Of a stretch of 54,849 nt of DNA, positions 18,001-26,078 are shown piece by piece. Positions within the stretch are counted from its first letter, which is position 1, and every line of letters starts with the position of its first letter. This DNA is from Candidatus Rokuibacteriota bacterium. GTDB taxonomy: Bacteria > Methylomirabilota > Methylomirabilia > Rokubacteriales > CSP1-6. The DNA lies in the NCBI GenBank assembly GCA_003220615.1, contig QHTB01000208.1, positions 1-54,849 on the forward strand. The letters are read 5' to 3'. The position numbers and the translations under genes were made by a program. The notes under the pieces were generated by a model. That model searched no databases. It had not been told where the DNA came from and worked only from the letters and a program-made list of their open reading frames with translations.

Positions 18001-20512
18001 GACCGACGGCGATCGCGCGGCCGCCCTGACCAAGAGTCGCGTGCACATCAATGCGTAAGCACGAGACGGTCGCGTACTCGACCGTCGTGGCGGCGCGCGT
18101 TGCAAGCGCGGTCAAGCGCTCCTCCGCCGCCGCCAGCGCACCGGTCAGGAACTCGCATTCGGCGCGGTGGAACTCCAGCGAGAACGCGAGCGCATGCTGG
18201 CGCTCCCAGCAATCTTCCGCCAACAATGCCGCACCCGCGAGGAGATAGGTGAGCGCCGAGGCGTAGGCTGTTGAATTCTTGGCGCGCGTGCCGGCCATGA
18301 GGTTGAGTTCTGCCAGCCGCTCGCGTTCCTCTTGTTCAGTGATCAGCGCGGCGCCACGGTTGAGCTGATTGACGAGCTCGAAGATCGCCTCCTCCCGCTT
18401 CTCTGGAGGAGTATGTGCTGCAAACAGCCGCCCGATGCGGAGATGCGCTGCAGCGCGTCCTTCCTCCGGGATGAGGAAATAGGCAGCTTCCTGGACACGG
18501 TCGTGGATAAACCTGTAGGCACTCTCCAGCCGCTCGATCACCTCGTGACGGACCGCCTCCCAGAGATGCGCGTGGACCTCCTCCTCCGATGTCCCGTGCA
18601 CGAGAGCAAGCGTCGTGATCGCTGCGCTGTGTCCCAGGCACGCCAGCTGCTGGAGTGCCTCCTGTGTGTCGACGGGCAGGCGGTGCAACTTCGCGACCAT
18701 GAGGTCCACCACGTTCTGGGTGTACCCCTTGGCGTGAATGCGATCGAGATCCCACGACCAGCACCCCTGGCCATGATCGAAGGTGAGCAACCCCTCTTCC
18801 GCGAGCGCGGCAATGAACTGTATGGCGAAAAACGGATTGCCGGCCGTCTTGTCGTGCACCAGCCGCGCCAGCGGGGCGACGCGCGCCGGTTCGCAGCGCA
18901 GCGCATCCGCCATCAGCTGTCCCACGTCGTGACGGGCCAGCGGCACAAGGCTGATCTCCTGCACGCTCGCTCCCGCGTGGCGGATCGTGTCGAGCGTGCG
19001 CCGCAGCGGATGGATGGCGCTGACTTCGTTGTCCCGATAGGCGCCGATCACCAGCAAGGACGCGACATCCCGCTGAGTCAAGAGATCCTCGAGCATATCG
19101 AGCGTCGCGGCGTCGAGCCATTGCAGATCGTCGAGGAAGAGCGCCAGCGGATGGTCCGGCCGGGCGAACACACCGATGAACCGCCGGAACACCAGCTGGA
19201 AACGCCGTTGCGCGTTCTGCGGCGCGAGCTCCGGCACGGGCGGCTGGTCGCCGATGAGGAGCGTCAATTCGGGGACGAGGTCCACCATGAGCCGTCCGTT
19301 CGGCTCCAACGCCTCACGGAGCGCGGCGCGCCAGCTGTCCAGCTCGGCCTCGCTCTTCCCCAGAAGGTGCCGGATGAGGCTCTGAAACGCCTGCGCGAGC
19401 GTCGCATACGGGATGTCACGGTTGTACTGGTCAAACTTGCCTGCGGCAAAGAGGCCGCGGGGCGGCACGAGCACTTTATGCAGCTCGTTGACGACGGCGG
19501 ACTTGCCGATGCCGGCAGAGCCGGAGACCAGCACCAGCTCCGGCATCCCGCTCGTCACGACGCGGTCGAAGGCAGCGAGCAGCGTTTCGATCTCGCGCGC
19601 TCGCCCATAGAGTTTCTCGGGCATCACGAGCCTGTCCGGCGTGTCGTGCGCGCCGAGCGGGAAGGTGTCGATCCGGCGCTCGGTCTCCCATTGAGCCAGG
19701 CAGCGCCGGAGGTCGCGCTCGAGGCCAGCCGCGGTCTGATAGCGGTCCTCGGCCGTCTTGGCGAGCAGCTTCGTGACAACCGCCGACACGACGCCGGGCA
19801 CCCCCTGCCGCCGCTCGGCCGGTGGCATCGGACGCCTCGCCACGTGGCAGTGGACCCATTCCATCGGGTCGGCGGCGGTGAACGGGAGGCTGCCGGTCAG
19901 TAGCTCGTACAGGATGACGCCGAGGGCATACAAATCGCTCCGCGAGTCGATCGACCGGTTCATCCGCCCGGTCTGCTCGGGGGCCATGTACGCGAGCGTG
20001 CCCGCGATGATCTCGGGCGGCTCGGGCGACTGCCGCTGGCGGCGAAGTCGCGACGCGATCCCGAAGCCGGTGAGCCAGACAGCACCGGTCGCCGAGTCGA
20101 CAAGGACGTGGGCCGGCGTGATGTCCTTGTGGATCAGACCGGCCGCATGCACGCCCTCGACCGCGCACGCGAGACTGATCGCCAGTTGCAGAAAGGCAAC
20201 CGGGTCAATGGGCTTGCCGAGCAGGCGGGCGAGCGGCACGCCGCCGGGGTCCTCGAGCGCCAGAACCGTGCGACCCTGGTGCCGGCCGAGCGCGACCGGG
20301 CGTGCCGCCCATCGCGGATCGAGCTCGGCGGCCAGCGAATATTCGTGCTCGAGACGCGCGAGCGTTGCGGGCGACGCGTAGTCACGCGCAGGCGCGAGGA
20401 GGAGCATACGGGGACCAACGTCGCTCGCGGAGCGCGCGTGCGCTCCGCGGTACAGGACGAGCTCCCCATCCCTCTGGAGTGGCTCGAGCGTGCAGTCCGA
20501 GAAGTCGATCAT
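15002..20512 (-). CDS. Multidomain pseudokinase / AAA ATPase / GAF / PAS / histidine kinase
   Basis: This 1836-residue protein has the layout of the trifunctional serine/threonine kinase-ATPase-histidine kinase family. An N-terminal protein-kinase fold spans residues 10-275, followed by an AAA-type NTPase (Walker A GSAGIGKS at 331-338; Walker B ALFLDDLQW), a long helical TPR-like region, a GAF domain, a PAS domain, then HisKA (phospho-His at about 1614, SIAHEVKQP) and a HATPase ending GMGMGLSISRSIVEAHGG. The kinase part keeps HKD (128-130) but has TGFG in place of DFG (148-151) and no visible VAIK lysine, so phosphotransfer there is unlikely; it may bind nucleotide or ligand. No membrane segments are seen. 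The start is the ATG at 20512, with a poor ribosome-binding site. A box-type promoter lies upstream. Confidence 0.9.
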   Translation of the reverse strand: MIDFSDCTLEPLQRDGELVLYRGAHARSASDVGPRMLLLAPARDYASPATLARLEHEYSLAAELDPRWAARPVALGRHQGRTVLALEDPGGVPLARLLGKPIDPVAFLQLAISLACAVEGVHAAGLIHKDITPAHVLVDSATGAVWLTGFGIASRLRRQRQSPEPPEIIAGTLAYMAPEQTGRMNRSIDSRSDLYALGVILYELLTGSLPFTAADPMEWVHCHVARRPMPPAERRQGVPGVVSAVVTKLLAKTAEDRYQTAAGLERDLRRCLAQWETERRIDTFPLGAHDTPDRLVMPEKLYGRAREIETLLAAFDRVVTSGMPELVLVSGSAGIGKSAVVNELHKVLVPPRGLFAAGKFDQYNRDIPYATLAQAFQSLIRHLLGKSEAELDSWRAALREALEPNGRLMVDLVPELTLLIGDQPPVPELAPQNAQRRFQLVFRRFIGVFARPDHPLALFLDDLQWLDAATLDMLEDLLTQRDVASLLVIGAYRDNEVSAIHPLRRTLDTIRHAGASVQEISLVPLARHDVGQLMADALRCEPARVAPLARLVHDKTAGNPFFAIQFIAALAEEGLLTFDHGQGCWSWDLDRIHAKGYTQNVVDLMVAKLHRLPVDTQEALQQLACLGHSAAITTLALVHGTSEEEVHAHLWEAVRHEVIERLESAYRFIHDRVQEAAYFLIPEEGRAAAHLRIGRLFAAHTPPEKREEAIFELVNQLNRGAALITEQEERERLAELNLMAGTRAKNSTAYASALTYLLAGAALLAEDCWERQHALAFSLEFHRAECEFLTGALAAAEERLTALATRAATTVEYATVSCLRIDVHATLGQGGRAIAVGLDYLRRVGIDWPPHPTEEDVRREYERIWAQLGGRTVEELIELPLMSDPVTLATLDVLTRLVPPASLRNMNLEFLTVCRAVNLSLEHGNSDGSCFAYAMLSLVAGPHFGNFQAGFRFGQLGYDLIERRGLRRFQALTYLALGQAILPLTRHVRAGREMARRAFEAANKIGDLTCAVYCGNQLNAHLLADGDPLAETQREAENGLAFAQKMRFGYVIDVISTQLGLIRTLRGLTRKFGSLDDEQFDELWIERRFADNPDWAPGEWLYRIRKLQARYFAGDYAAAVEAASQVQRPQQRHREAAELHFYSALSHAACCDSAAADLRQQHVEALAAHHRQLAVWAEHRPERFENRAALVGAEIARLEGRELDAMRLYERAIQSARANGFVHHEALAHELAGRFYLQRGFETAGSAHLRHARACYALWGADGKVRQLDELYPHLHQAEPAPEARGTIGAPIEHLELATVLNVSQAVSGELVLEKLVEMLLRTAIEHAGAERGLLIVPRGGDLSIQAEATTSGSTVRVRLCETPVSAAALPASVVRYAARTRESVILDDASARNPFSDDEYIGHRRARSVLCLPLVKQGTLVAMLYLENNLAPSVFTPARIAVLQLLASEAAMSLDNSRLYRELQEREAKIRRLVEANIIGVVITDFDGPIIEANDAFLDMVGYSRDDLMAGRLQWTALTPPEWHAATQRGMAQIRATGRCDSYEKEFSRKDGTRVPALVGGAVFEETRTHAVAFVVDLSERRRAEEALQRAHAELAHITRVTTLGELAASIAHEVKQPLAAIIAEADAGRNWLAMPNPRLDVVSEALDAIAKDGQRAADVIQRIRQLATKTEPPKDRVDVNEVIRDVVSLVRAELRRHDVVLTLELEAELPMVRGDRIQLQQVILNLAMNAIDAMAAVVDRPRELRIRSGQPDGDHVTIAVQDSGVGIEPDDLDRLFNAFFSTKPGGMGMGLSISRSIVEAHGGRLSATPNAPHGACFYISLPAATPALERDWPK

Positions 20513-20652
20513 GCCGGCGCTACTGACTCGACCATGCTGGAGGGCGCGTTGATATCAGAGGATTTCTGGAGAGCGACATAGTGCGACGTGGTCGGCGAAC
20601 GAACCGCGCGTTGCTCGTGCCATGTGTCCAGCCCCCAGGTAGAGCTCGCGTA

Positions 20653-20698
20653 AGCGTACTTTGAGGGACGTGGGGTGTCTACCTTACGTTCGTCGCGT
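20653..20698 (-). promoter_or_regulatory. Box promoter of the large kinase gene
   Basis: On the minus strand the 18-bp box ACGCGACGAACGTAAGGT (20681-20698) is followed by AGA, then by TACGCT (20653-20658) starting 22 bases after the box. It is a degenerate member of the ACCCGAC-N4-GTMGGGT family found upstream of both sigma factors and two response regulators. The transcript would start near 20646, leaving a leader of about 134 bases before the ATG at 20512. Confidence 0.6.
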
Positions 20699-20788
20699 TC
20701 GGAGCCTCCCCGCGCGAGGTCCACGCTACCCGCGCCGCGAGCCCCTGGCTATCCACGACGCGCCGCTTGACCGGCGCGCGCGAATAGC

Positions 20789-21601
20789 TTAGCGAGCGGG
20801 TGCCATGTCGCGAACGTCGCGCGTACCGTTGAGCGCCTCCACGGCGAGCCACGTGGCCGCGACGAGGAAGATCAGCGATCCGGGTATCCACATGATCAGG
20901 CCAGCGATCGCTTGATCGTCGAGCGCGGACACGTTGCCGACTCCGACGGTCGCGTACGCGGGATAGACCAGGCGGTCGGAGAGCGTGAGCATCGCGGCGA
21001 GGATCGTATTCTGGAGATCCGCCAGAAGCAGATACGGGATCATCGTCCACCGAGGCCACGCCGATCGGGCGGGCCACGGAAGAATCACCGGCCACCAGAA
21101 CAACATGGCGCTGCCGAAGAAGCACGCATGCTCGACGTGATGCCAGGCGTGCGAGCCTAACGCCAGCTCGTAGAGCGGCGCCGCGTGCCACGTCCAGAAG
21201 GCGAGGGCGAACGATACCCAGCCGACAGCGGGTTGCTGGATGTGCCCGCTCAGCCGCGGAAACCGTGACGCCAGCGCGACCGCCACCAGCCGACGGATCG
21301 GTCGCGGCAACCCGAGCAGCATCGGCGCCACTGGGGCGCCCAGCCAGAGCAGCGGCGGCGCCAGCATCATGAGCAACTGGTGCTGCACCATGTGCGCCGA
21401 CAGGAGCCGGCCGGCGAGGGTGTCCAGCGGGGACGCCAGCGCGATCGCAATCACCGCGAGGCCGCCGAGGAACGCGGCCAGACGTCCCACGCCAAAGCGC
21501 CGCGATGTGCGCCGCGACAGCGCCCACCAGCCGCGCGCGTAGATCGCGGCCGCGCCGCCCAGCGTGGCCAAGGCCAGCCAGGCGTCCGTACCGCTGGCCA
21601 T
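20789..21601 (-). CDS. ctaG: Cytochrome c oxidase assembly factor, caa3_CtaG type
   Basis: This 270-residue integral membrane protein has about seven hydrophobic segments and the CtaG-family conserved histidines and aromatics: SAHMVQHQLLMMLAPPLLWL, a HHVEHACF segment and WPVILPWP. Members of this family are needed to assemble caa3-type oxidases in Bacillus, probably by helping metal insertion. Its ATG overlaps the stop of the cytochrome b/c gene by one base (TGATG), so it is the last gene of the ctaE-ctaB-bc operon. Confidence 0.88.
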   Translation of the reverse strand: MASGTDAWLALATLGGAAAIYARGWWALSRRTSRRFGVGRLAAFLGGLAVIAIALASPLDTLAGRLLSAHMVQHQLLMMLAPPLLWLGAPVAPMLLGLPRPIRRLVAVALASRFPRLSGHIQQPAVGWVSFALAFWTWHAAPLYELALGSHAWHHVEHACFFGSAMLFWWPVILPWPARSAWPRWTMIPYLLLADLQNTILAAMLTLSDRLVYPAYATVGVGNVSALDDQAIAGLIMWIPGSLIFLVAATWLAVEALNGTRDVRDMAPAR

Positions 21602-23073
21602 CAGTCCGAGCGCGCGACCGGCCGCGCGCCCTCCGGCGCACGCGCCGGCGGTTGATTCGACGGACGCAACGTCTCGAGAAAGGCGACCAACGCGTTCACT
21701 TCGGCTGGGGTGAGGTTCTTGCCGTAGGCCGGCATGTTGCCCCCGCCCTGGAGCACCTGTCGGATCAGTTGATCACGGGTGAGCCGCGTCGCGACTCCAT
21801 CGAGCGCGGGGCCGCGCGCTCCGCCTTCGCCGCCGAGGCTGTGACAGTTCCGGCACTGCTTGTTCTGGACGACGAGCGCGCCCTGCAGCTCGAGCGGGGA
21901 GCGGTCTTGCACGTACGTCACCGGCGTGGCGAGCGCCGTTCCAGCATCCATCACGGGCGACCACGGCGACATCACCCCGAGCGCCGCGAACGTCGCCACC
22001 ACCAGCACGATCAGCAGCGAGCTCAGGACGGCGACCGGCCGGCGGCGCCAGCTCTTCTCGCCGGTGGAGGCGAACAGCGGCAGGGCCAGCAGGAGCACGA
22101 TCGCCAGCGGCATGCCGACGAGCAGGATGACCGTCTCGGTCCACGGCGGCAGCAGCGCCAGCAGCGCGAAGAGCGAGAGGAAGTAGAAGTCGGGTCTCGG
22201 GGAGGCATCGGTGATGGTCGGATCCGGCACGCCGTGGGGCCCGTTCGGACCGAAGATCGCCGCGCAGACCAGCACGGCGAGGATGACGACACCCATCGCG
22301 ATCATGTCCTTCCGCGCCGCCACGGGAAAGAACGGCACGCCATCGCGGTGGACCTCGGCCTCGTAACGTTCACGGTAGGTCTCCCGGTCCACCACCCGCC
22401 CCGGCATCGGCCACTCGTTGACGCCGAGTCGGAGGACGAGCCACACGTGCAGCCCGGTGAGCGCGATGAGAATGCCGGGGACGACGAAGACGTGGAGCGC
22501 GAAGAAGCGCGACAGCGTCCGGCCGGCGATGATCGGCGCGCCCAGGAGCAGGTGGACGAGTGTCGAGCCGACGACCGGCGCCCGCGCGGCAATGGACGCG
22601 CCGATGCCGAGGCCCCAGTAGGCGTCCTGGTCCCACCTCAAGATCTGCCCCGTGAAGGCCATCCCGAGCGTGCACAGCAGCATGAACACGCCGACAATCC
22701 ACGTCAGCTCGCGTGGGTACTTGTAGGCGCCGAACAGGAAGACCTGCAGCATGTGCAGCGTCATCACGAGCACCATGGCGTTCGAGCCCCAGAAGTGGAT
22801 GGCGCGTAGATACGCGCCGAACGCCGCCTGCTCGTTCAGGTACTGGAGGCTCTGGTACGCCTGGTCGGCCGCGGGGACATATACGAGCGCCAGGCAGATG
22901 CCGGTGGCGATCTGGAGCGCGAAGAGCGTCATCGTGGCGCTGCCGAAGACGTACCACCAGCTCGCGGTGCGCCGCGGAACCGGATGGGTCGCGGCCGGGG
23001 TGACCGCGGCGCCGAGCCCTGTGCGGGCCTCGAGCCAGCCGGCCACCGCGCGGAGCGGCGTGATGAGCCGCAT
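21601..23073 (-). CDS. Cytochrome b / cytochrome c fusion subunit of a bc-type complex
   Basis: The 490-residue protein joins a cytochrome b to a C-terminal mono-haem cytochrome c. Haem b ligand pairs are visible in HFWGSNAMVLVMTLH (13 residues between) and HVFVVPGILIALTGLH (14 between), the b6-like spacing. The quinol-site motif is PDFY rather than PEWY. After about eight membrane helices, a C-terminal domain carries one CxxCH (CRNCHSLGGEGG) and a candidate Met ligand (GNMPAYGKNL). The true start is the ATG at 23073, whose T is shared with the Rieske stop codon; longer upstream readings are shadows of the Rieske gene. It should oxidise quinol and reduce cytochrome c in the membrane. Confidence 0.92.
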   Translation of the reverse strand: MRLITPLRAVAGWLEARTGLGAAVTPAATHPVPRRTASWWYVFGSATMTLFALQIATGICLALVYVPAADQAYQSLQYLNEQAAFGAYLRAIHFWGSNAMVLVMTLHMLQVFLFGAYKYPRELTWIVGVFMLLCTLGMAFTGQILRWDQDAYWGLGIGASIAARAPVVGSTLVHLLLGAPIIAGRTLSRFFALHVFVVPGILIALTGLHVWLVLRLGVNEWPMPGRVVDRETYRERYEAEVHRDGVPFFPVAARKDMIAMGVVILAVLVCAAIFGPNGPHGVPDPTITDASPRPDFYFLSLFALLALLPPWTETVILLVGMPLAIVLLLALPLFASTGEKSWRRRPVAVLSSLLIVLVVATFAALGVMSPWSPVMDAGTALATPVTYVQDRSPLELQGALVVQNKQCRNCHSLGGEGGARGPALDGVATRLTRDQLIRQVLQGGGNMPAYGKNLTPAEVNALVAFLETLRPSNQPPARAPEGARPVARSD

Positions 23074-23594
23074 CACACGGGTCCCGCCAGCGTCGGAAGC
23101 TGGCCGCCGCGCACCCACAGCTGCCCCTGCCGGATCTCGTAGTCGTACTCGAAGAGCCCGCGGGGCGGCGGCCCCGAGGCCCGCGAGCCGTCCTCGTAGT
23201 ACGCGCCGCCGTGGCACGGACACATGAACAGGCGCGACTCCTGGAACCATCGGACCGGGCACCCGAGGTGCGCGCAGTTGACCGCGAAGACCTGGAACTG
23301 CTCGCCGCCGACACGCCGCACCCAGCACGCGATCTTCGCCGTCGGGCCGTCCCACGCGACGCGGAACGGGTTGTCATACGTCGCCAGGCGCGTCTGACCT
23401 TCGGGAAAGCTCGCGACGCCGCCGAGCGTGATCCACGCCTGGCCGGCGCGGCCGCGAACCGGCCCGAAGAGATATCCGATGATCGGGATTCCCACGAGCA
23501 TGGCGGCGACGGCGCTCAGTGCTGTGCCCAGCGTGAACAAGAATCCGCGCCGCGACGGCGGCGACGGCGGCAGGCGGTCGTGGTTTCCACACAT
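23073..23594 (-). CDS. Rieske iron-sulfur protein
   Basis: The 173-residue protein has an N-terminal anchor preceded by a twin-arginine-like SRRGFLF, as expected for a Tat-exported Rieske subunit. The 2Fe-2S ligands are in CAHLGCPV and CPCHGG. It is coupled by a one-base stop/start overlap to the downstream cytochrome b/c gene and sits four bases after the dihaem cytochrome c gene, so the three form the quinol:cytochrome c reductase module. Confidence 0.95.
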   Translation of the reverse strand: MCGNHDRLPPSPPSRRGFLFTLGTALSAVAAMLVGIPIIGYLFGPVRGRAGQAWITLGGVASFPEGQTRLATYDNPFRVAWDGPTAKIACWVRRVGGEQFQVFAVNCAHLGCPVRWFQESRLFMCPCHGGAYYEDGSRASGPPPRGLFEYDYEIRQGQLWVRGGQLPTLAGPV

Positions 23595-23598
23595 CGCG

Positions 23599-24315
23599 TC
23601 AGGATCCTCCCGGCCGGCCTGGGACCGGCGTCCGTTTCGTGACGAGCCAGGCGACGACGTCCGAGATCTCCGCCGGCGACAGCGCGCGCCCGGCGATCTG
23701 ACCGCGCCAGTCGGGCATTCCGAGGTCCGAGCGTCCCGCGATCACGGTGGTGCGCAGATGCTGATCGCTCGCGAGCGCCAGATACGAGGAATGCACGATC
23801 GAGCGCGCCTTCGACCCGCCGCTCCCCTCCCCGCCATGGCAGCTCGCGCAGGCCGCGGCGTAGACGGCGCTGCCGCGCTCCGGGTCTCCGAGCGGCGCCG
23901 CGTACGGCGGCACGTGTTCATCCCGCAGCGCGTCGGGTCGCCACCACGCTGCGCGGAGTCCCTGGACCAGCGACTCGATCTGCTCGTCGGTCAGCGGGCC
24001 GCCCGCGCTGAGCGCGAAGGCCGGCTGTTCGGTGCCCGGGACGCCATTCGCGATCACGTGGCGGATGCGCTCCGGCGGGACCAGCGCCAGGTAGACTGCA
24101 TCATTCAGGGGCCGTGCCGCGCCGAGGCGGCCGTCACGGCCGTGGCAACCCGCGCATTGCCGGTCGTAGAGTGCGTGAAACGTCGTCGCCTGCGCGGGCG
24201 GAGTGTCTCGCTGTGTTCGCGCTCTCGCTCGCCCGGGCGCGACGTCGCAGCCGGTCAGGCTCACGACGAGCAGCATCGCGACGACGACGACATTCGGGGC
24301 CGTCGATGTGGTCAT
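23599..24315 (-). CDS. Dihaem cytochrome c lipoprotein
   Basis: The 238-residue product starts with a lipoprotein signal (VVVAMLLVVSLTGC). It has two cytochrome c domains with CAGCHG and CASCHG haem sites, each followed by a plausible Met ligand region (SDLGMPDW for the second). It probably shuttles electrons from the Rieske/cytochrome b/c module to the oxidase. The start ATG overlaps the stop of the upstream membrane-protein gene (ATGA). Much longer readings on this strand are out-of-frame shadows of that gene and were trimmed. Confidence 0.9.
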   Translation of the reverse strand: MTTSTAPNVVVVAMLLVVSLTGCDVAPGRARARTQRDTPPAQATTFHALYDRQCAGCHGRDGRLGAARPLNDAVYLALVPPERIRHVIANGVPGTEQPAFALSAGGPLTDEQIESLVQGLRAAWWRPDALRDEHVPPYAAPLGDPERGSAVYAAACASCHGGEGSGGSKARSIVHSSYLALASDQHLRTTVIAGRSDLGMPDWRGQIAGRALSPAEISDVVAWLVTKRTPVPGRPGGS

Positions 24316-25163
24316 CGCGTCTGCTCCGAACCTGCCGTCGATGTCTCGACGCCGGCGCGCGTCGCGAGCGGCCAGGTCTGCATCGTGGCGAGCGGATGCG
24401 CACGCGCCACCACGAATCCCGTCGTGAGTCCAAAACCGATCTGCGAGACGACGAACCAGGTCCAGTCGACTCGCGCGTTCAGCATCGGGTCGACGATCCC
24501 GAGCACGGCCCAGACGAGGCTCGTCCAGAGCAGCGGCGCGACGAGGCCGCCCCAGAGCATGTGACGGCGCGGCAGCATCGGCAGGATCACCGCGTACAGC
24601 AGGCCGACGAGCACCGAAATCAGTCCGTGAACGACGATCCCGATCACGAACGCCGTCAGGCTGAACGCACGGAGCTCGGCGACGGTCGCGTGCGCGAGCG
24701 ACGGCATCGCGACCGCCGAGAGGAGATTGATCGGGTACCACACGCTTCGCTGCACGACGAGCCCGTAGGCGAGCGCGAGCGCGGCCATGACGATGCCGCC
24801 GACGATGCCGCCCTTGATGCCGGCCGAATACGGTTGGATCTCGACGGGCACCCGCGCTCGATGACCACCCCCACCGATGCTGGCGCGCTCGACGGCCGGG
24901 CGCCATGGCATGACCGTCGGTGGGCGCAGCTCGATCGTGCGCAACGTGATCCGTTCCACTCGTTGCTCGGGAAAGACCTCGCGCCACCAGCCCACGCCAG
25001 CGATCAGCGCCAGCACGATGCCCATGACGCTGATGGCGGCGTGGGTGACGAGACCGCCGAAGGCCAGCGTGATCCCGAGGGCCAGGACCATCGGCCACGC
25101 CGTCGGTGCCGGCAGATCGATGGTGTCCGAAGACTCCGCGTGTCCGTCGTAGGTCGGCGTCAT
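24312..25163 (-). CDS. Membrane protein in cytochrome oxidase operon, unknown function
   Basis: The 283-residue protein has two N-terminal helices (PMVLALGITLAFGGLVTHAA and following) that resemble the small subunit IV of caa3 oxidases. A soluble linker follows, then about five more helices starting at GIKGGIVGGIVMAALALAYG, which I cannot assign. It may be a fusion of an oxidase subunit IV-like part with a second membrane domain. It is tightly coupled on both sides by 4-base overlaps with ctaB and the dihaem cytochrome c gene, so a role in the oxidase or bc complex is likely by context only. Confidence 0.75.
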   Translation of the reverse strand: MTPTYDGHAESSDTIDLPAPTAWPMVLALGITLAFGGLVTHAAISVMGIVLALIAGVGWWREVFPEQRVERITLRTIELRPPTVMPWRPAVERASIGGGGHRARVPVEIQPYSAGIKGGIVGGIVMAALALAYGLVVQRSVWYPINLLSAVAMPSLAHATVAELRAFSLTAFVIGIVVHGLISVLVGLLYAVILPMLPRRHMLWGGLVAPLLWTSLVWAVLGIVDPMLNARVDWTWFVVSQIGFGLTTGFVVARAHPLATMQTWPLATRAGVETSTAGSEQTR

Positions 25164-26065
25164 ATCCGGTCGAATGCCAGCAGCCCGAGGAGCAGCGGCA
25201 GATAGAGCAGCGAGGCGAGCAAGACGTGGCGCGCGGCGCGCGGCGATGGCGCCAGCGCGTGCACGACGCCGACGGCGGCGAACGCGAGCCCCAGGACGAG
25301 CGCTCCCACGAAGTAGATCGCGCCGGTCCAGCCGATGACGGCCGGCACCAGGCTCACGCTGAGCAGCGCCAGGCACCCAAGGACGATCTGGCGCTCCGTG
25401 CTCGTGCCGTCCGGGTCCGTCACCGGCAGCACCCGGACGCCGCCGCGCGCGTAGTCGTCGCGATAGAGCCGGGCGATCGACAGCGTGTGCGGCAGCTGCC
25501 AGAGAAACAACACGCCGAAGAGGACCCAGGCGCCCAGCGTGAGGTCACCCCGGGCGGCCGCCCATCCCGCCACGGGCGGGAGCGCGCCGGGCACGGCACC
25601 CACCAGCGTGCAGAGCGGAGTCCGTGGCTTCAGCGGCGTGTACGCAAACAAGTAAAGGATCGTTGTGAGCATCGTGACCAGCGCAACCAGCGGGCCGACC
25701 AGCGCCGCGAGGTACGCCGTGCCGAGCACGATGAGCGCCACACCGAACAGCCACGCCTCGAGAGGCTGCAGACGGCCGGCGGGCAGCGGTCGGGTACGAG
25801 TACGATTCATCTGTGCGTCGAGATCTCGCTCCCAGCACTGGTTGAGGGCGAGCGTCCCGCCGGCGGCGAGCAGGGTACCGATCAGCAGGTGAATCACGCG
25901 GAGGTAGTCAGCTGACCCGGTCAGCCCCACGTGGTAGCCCACGAGCGTCGTGACGAGCACCATGATGACCACCCGCGGCTTCGTGAGCGCAACGAGATCT
26001 GTGGCGACCTGGCGGCGGTCACGCGCGACTGACGTGACGACGACTTCGGAGCAGGCTTCGCTCAT
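25160..26065 (-). CDS. ctaB: Protohaem IX farnesyltransferase (haem O synthase)
   Basis: This 301-residue polytopic membrane enzyme attaches a farnesyl group to haem B to give haem O for the oxidase. The prenyltransferase motif is clear (LNQCWERDLDAQMNRTRTRP), with the second loop carrying LYRDDYARGGVRVLPVTDPDG. Length and about eight to nine helices are normal. It lies between ctaE (13 bases upstream) and the subunit IV-like gene (4-base overlap). No ctaA (haem A synthase) is in the window, so the final haem type is not shown. Confidence 0.95.
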   Translation of the reverse strand: MSEACSEVVVTSVARDRRQVATDLVALTKPRVVIMVLVTTLVGYHVGLTGSADYLRVIHLLIGTLLAAGGTLALNQCWERDLDAQMNRTRTRPLPAGRLQPLEAWLFGVALIVLGTAYLAALVGPLVALVTMLTTILYLFAYTPLKPRTPLCTLVGAVPGALPPVAGWAAARGDLTLGAWVLFGVLFLWQLPHTLSIARLYRDDYARGGVRVLPVTDPDGTSTERQIVLGCLALLSVSLVPAVIGWTGAIYFVGALVLGLAFAAVGVVHALAPSPRAARHVLLASLLYLPLLLGLLAFDRI

Positions 26066-26078
26066 ATATTTAGCGCCC

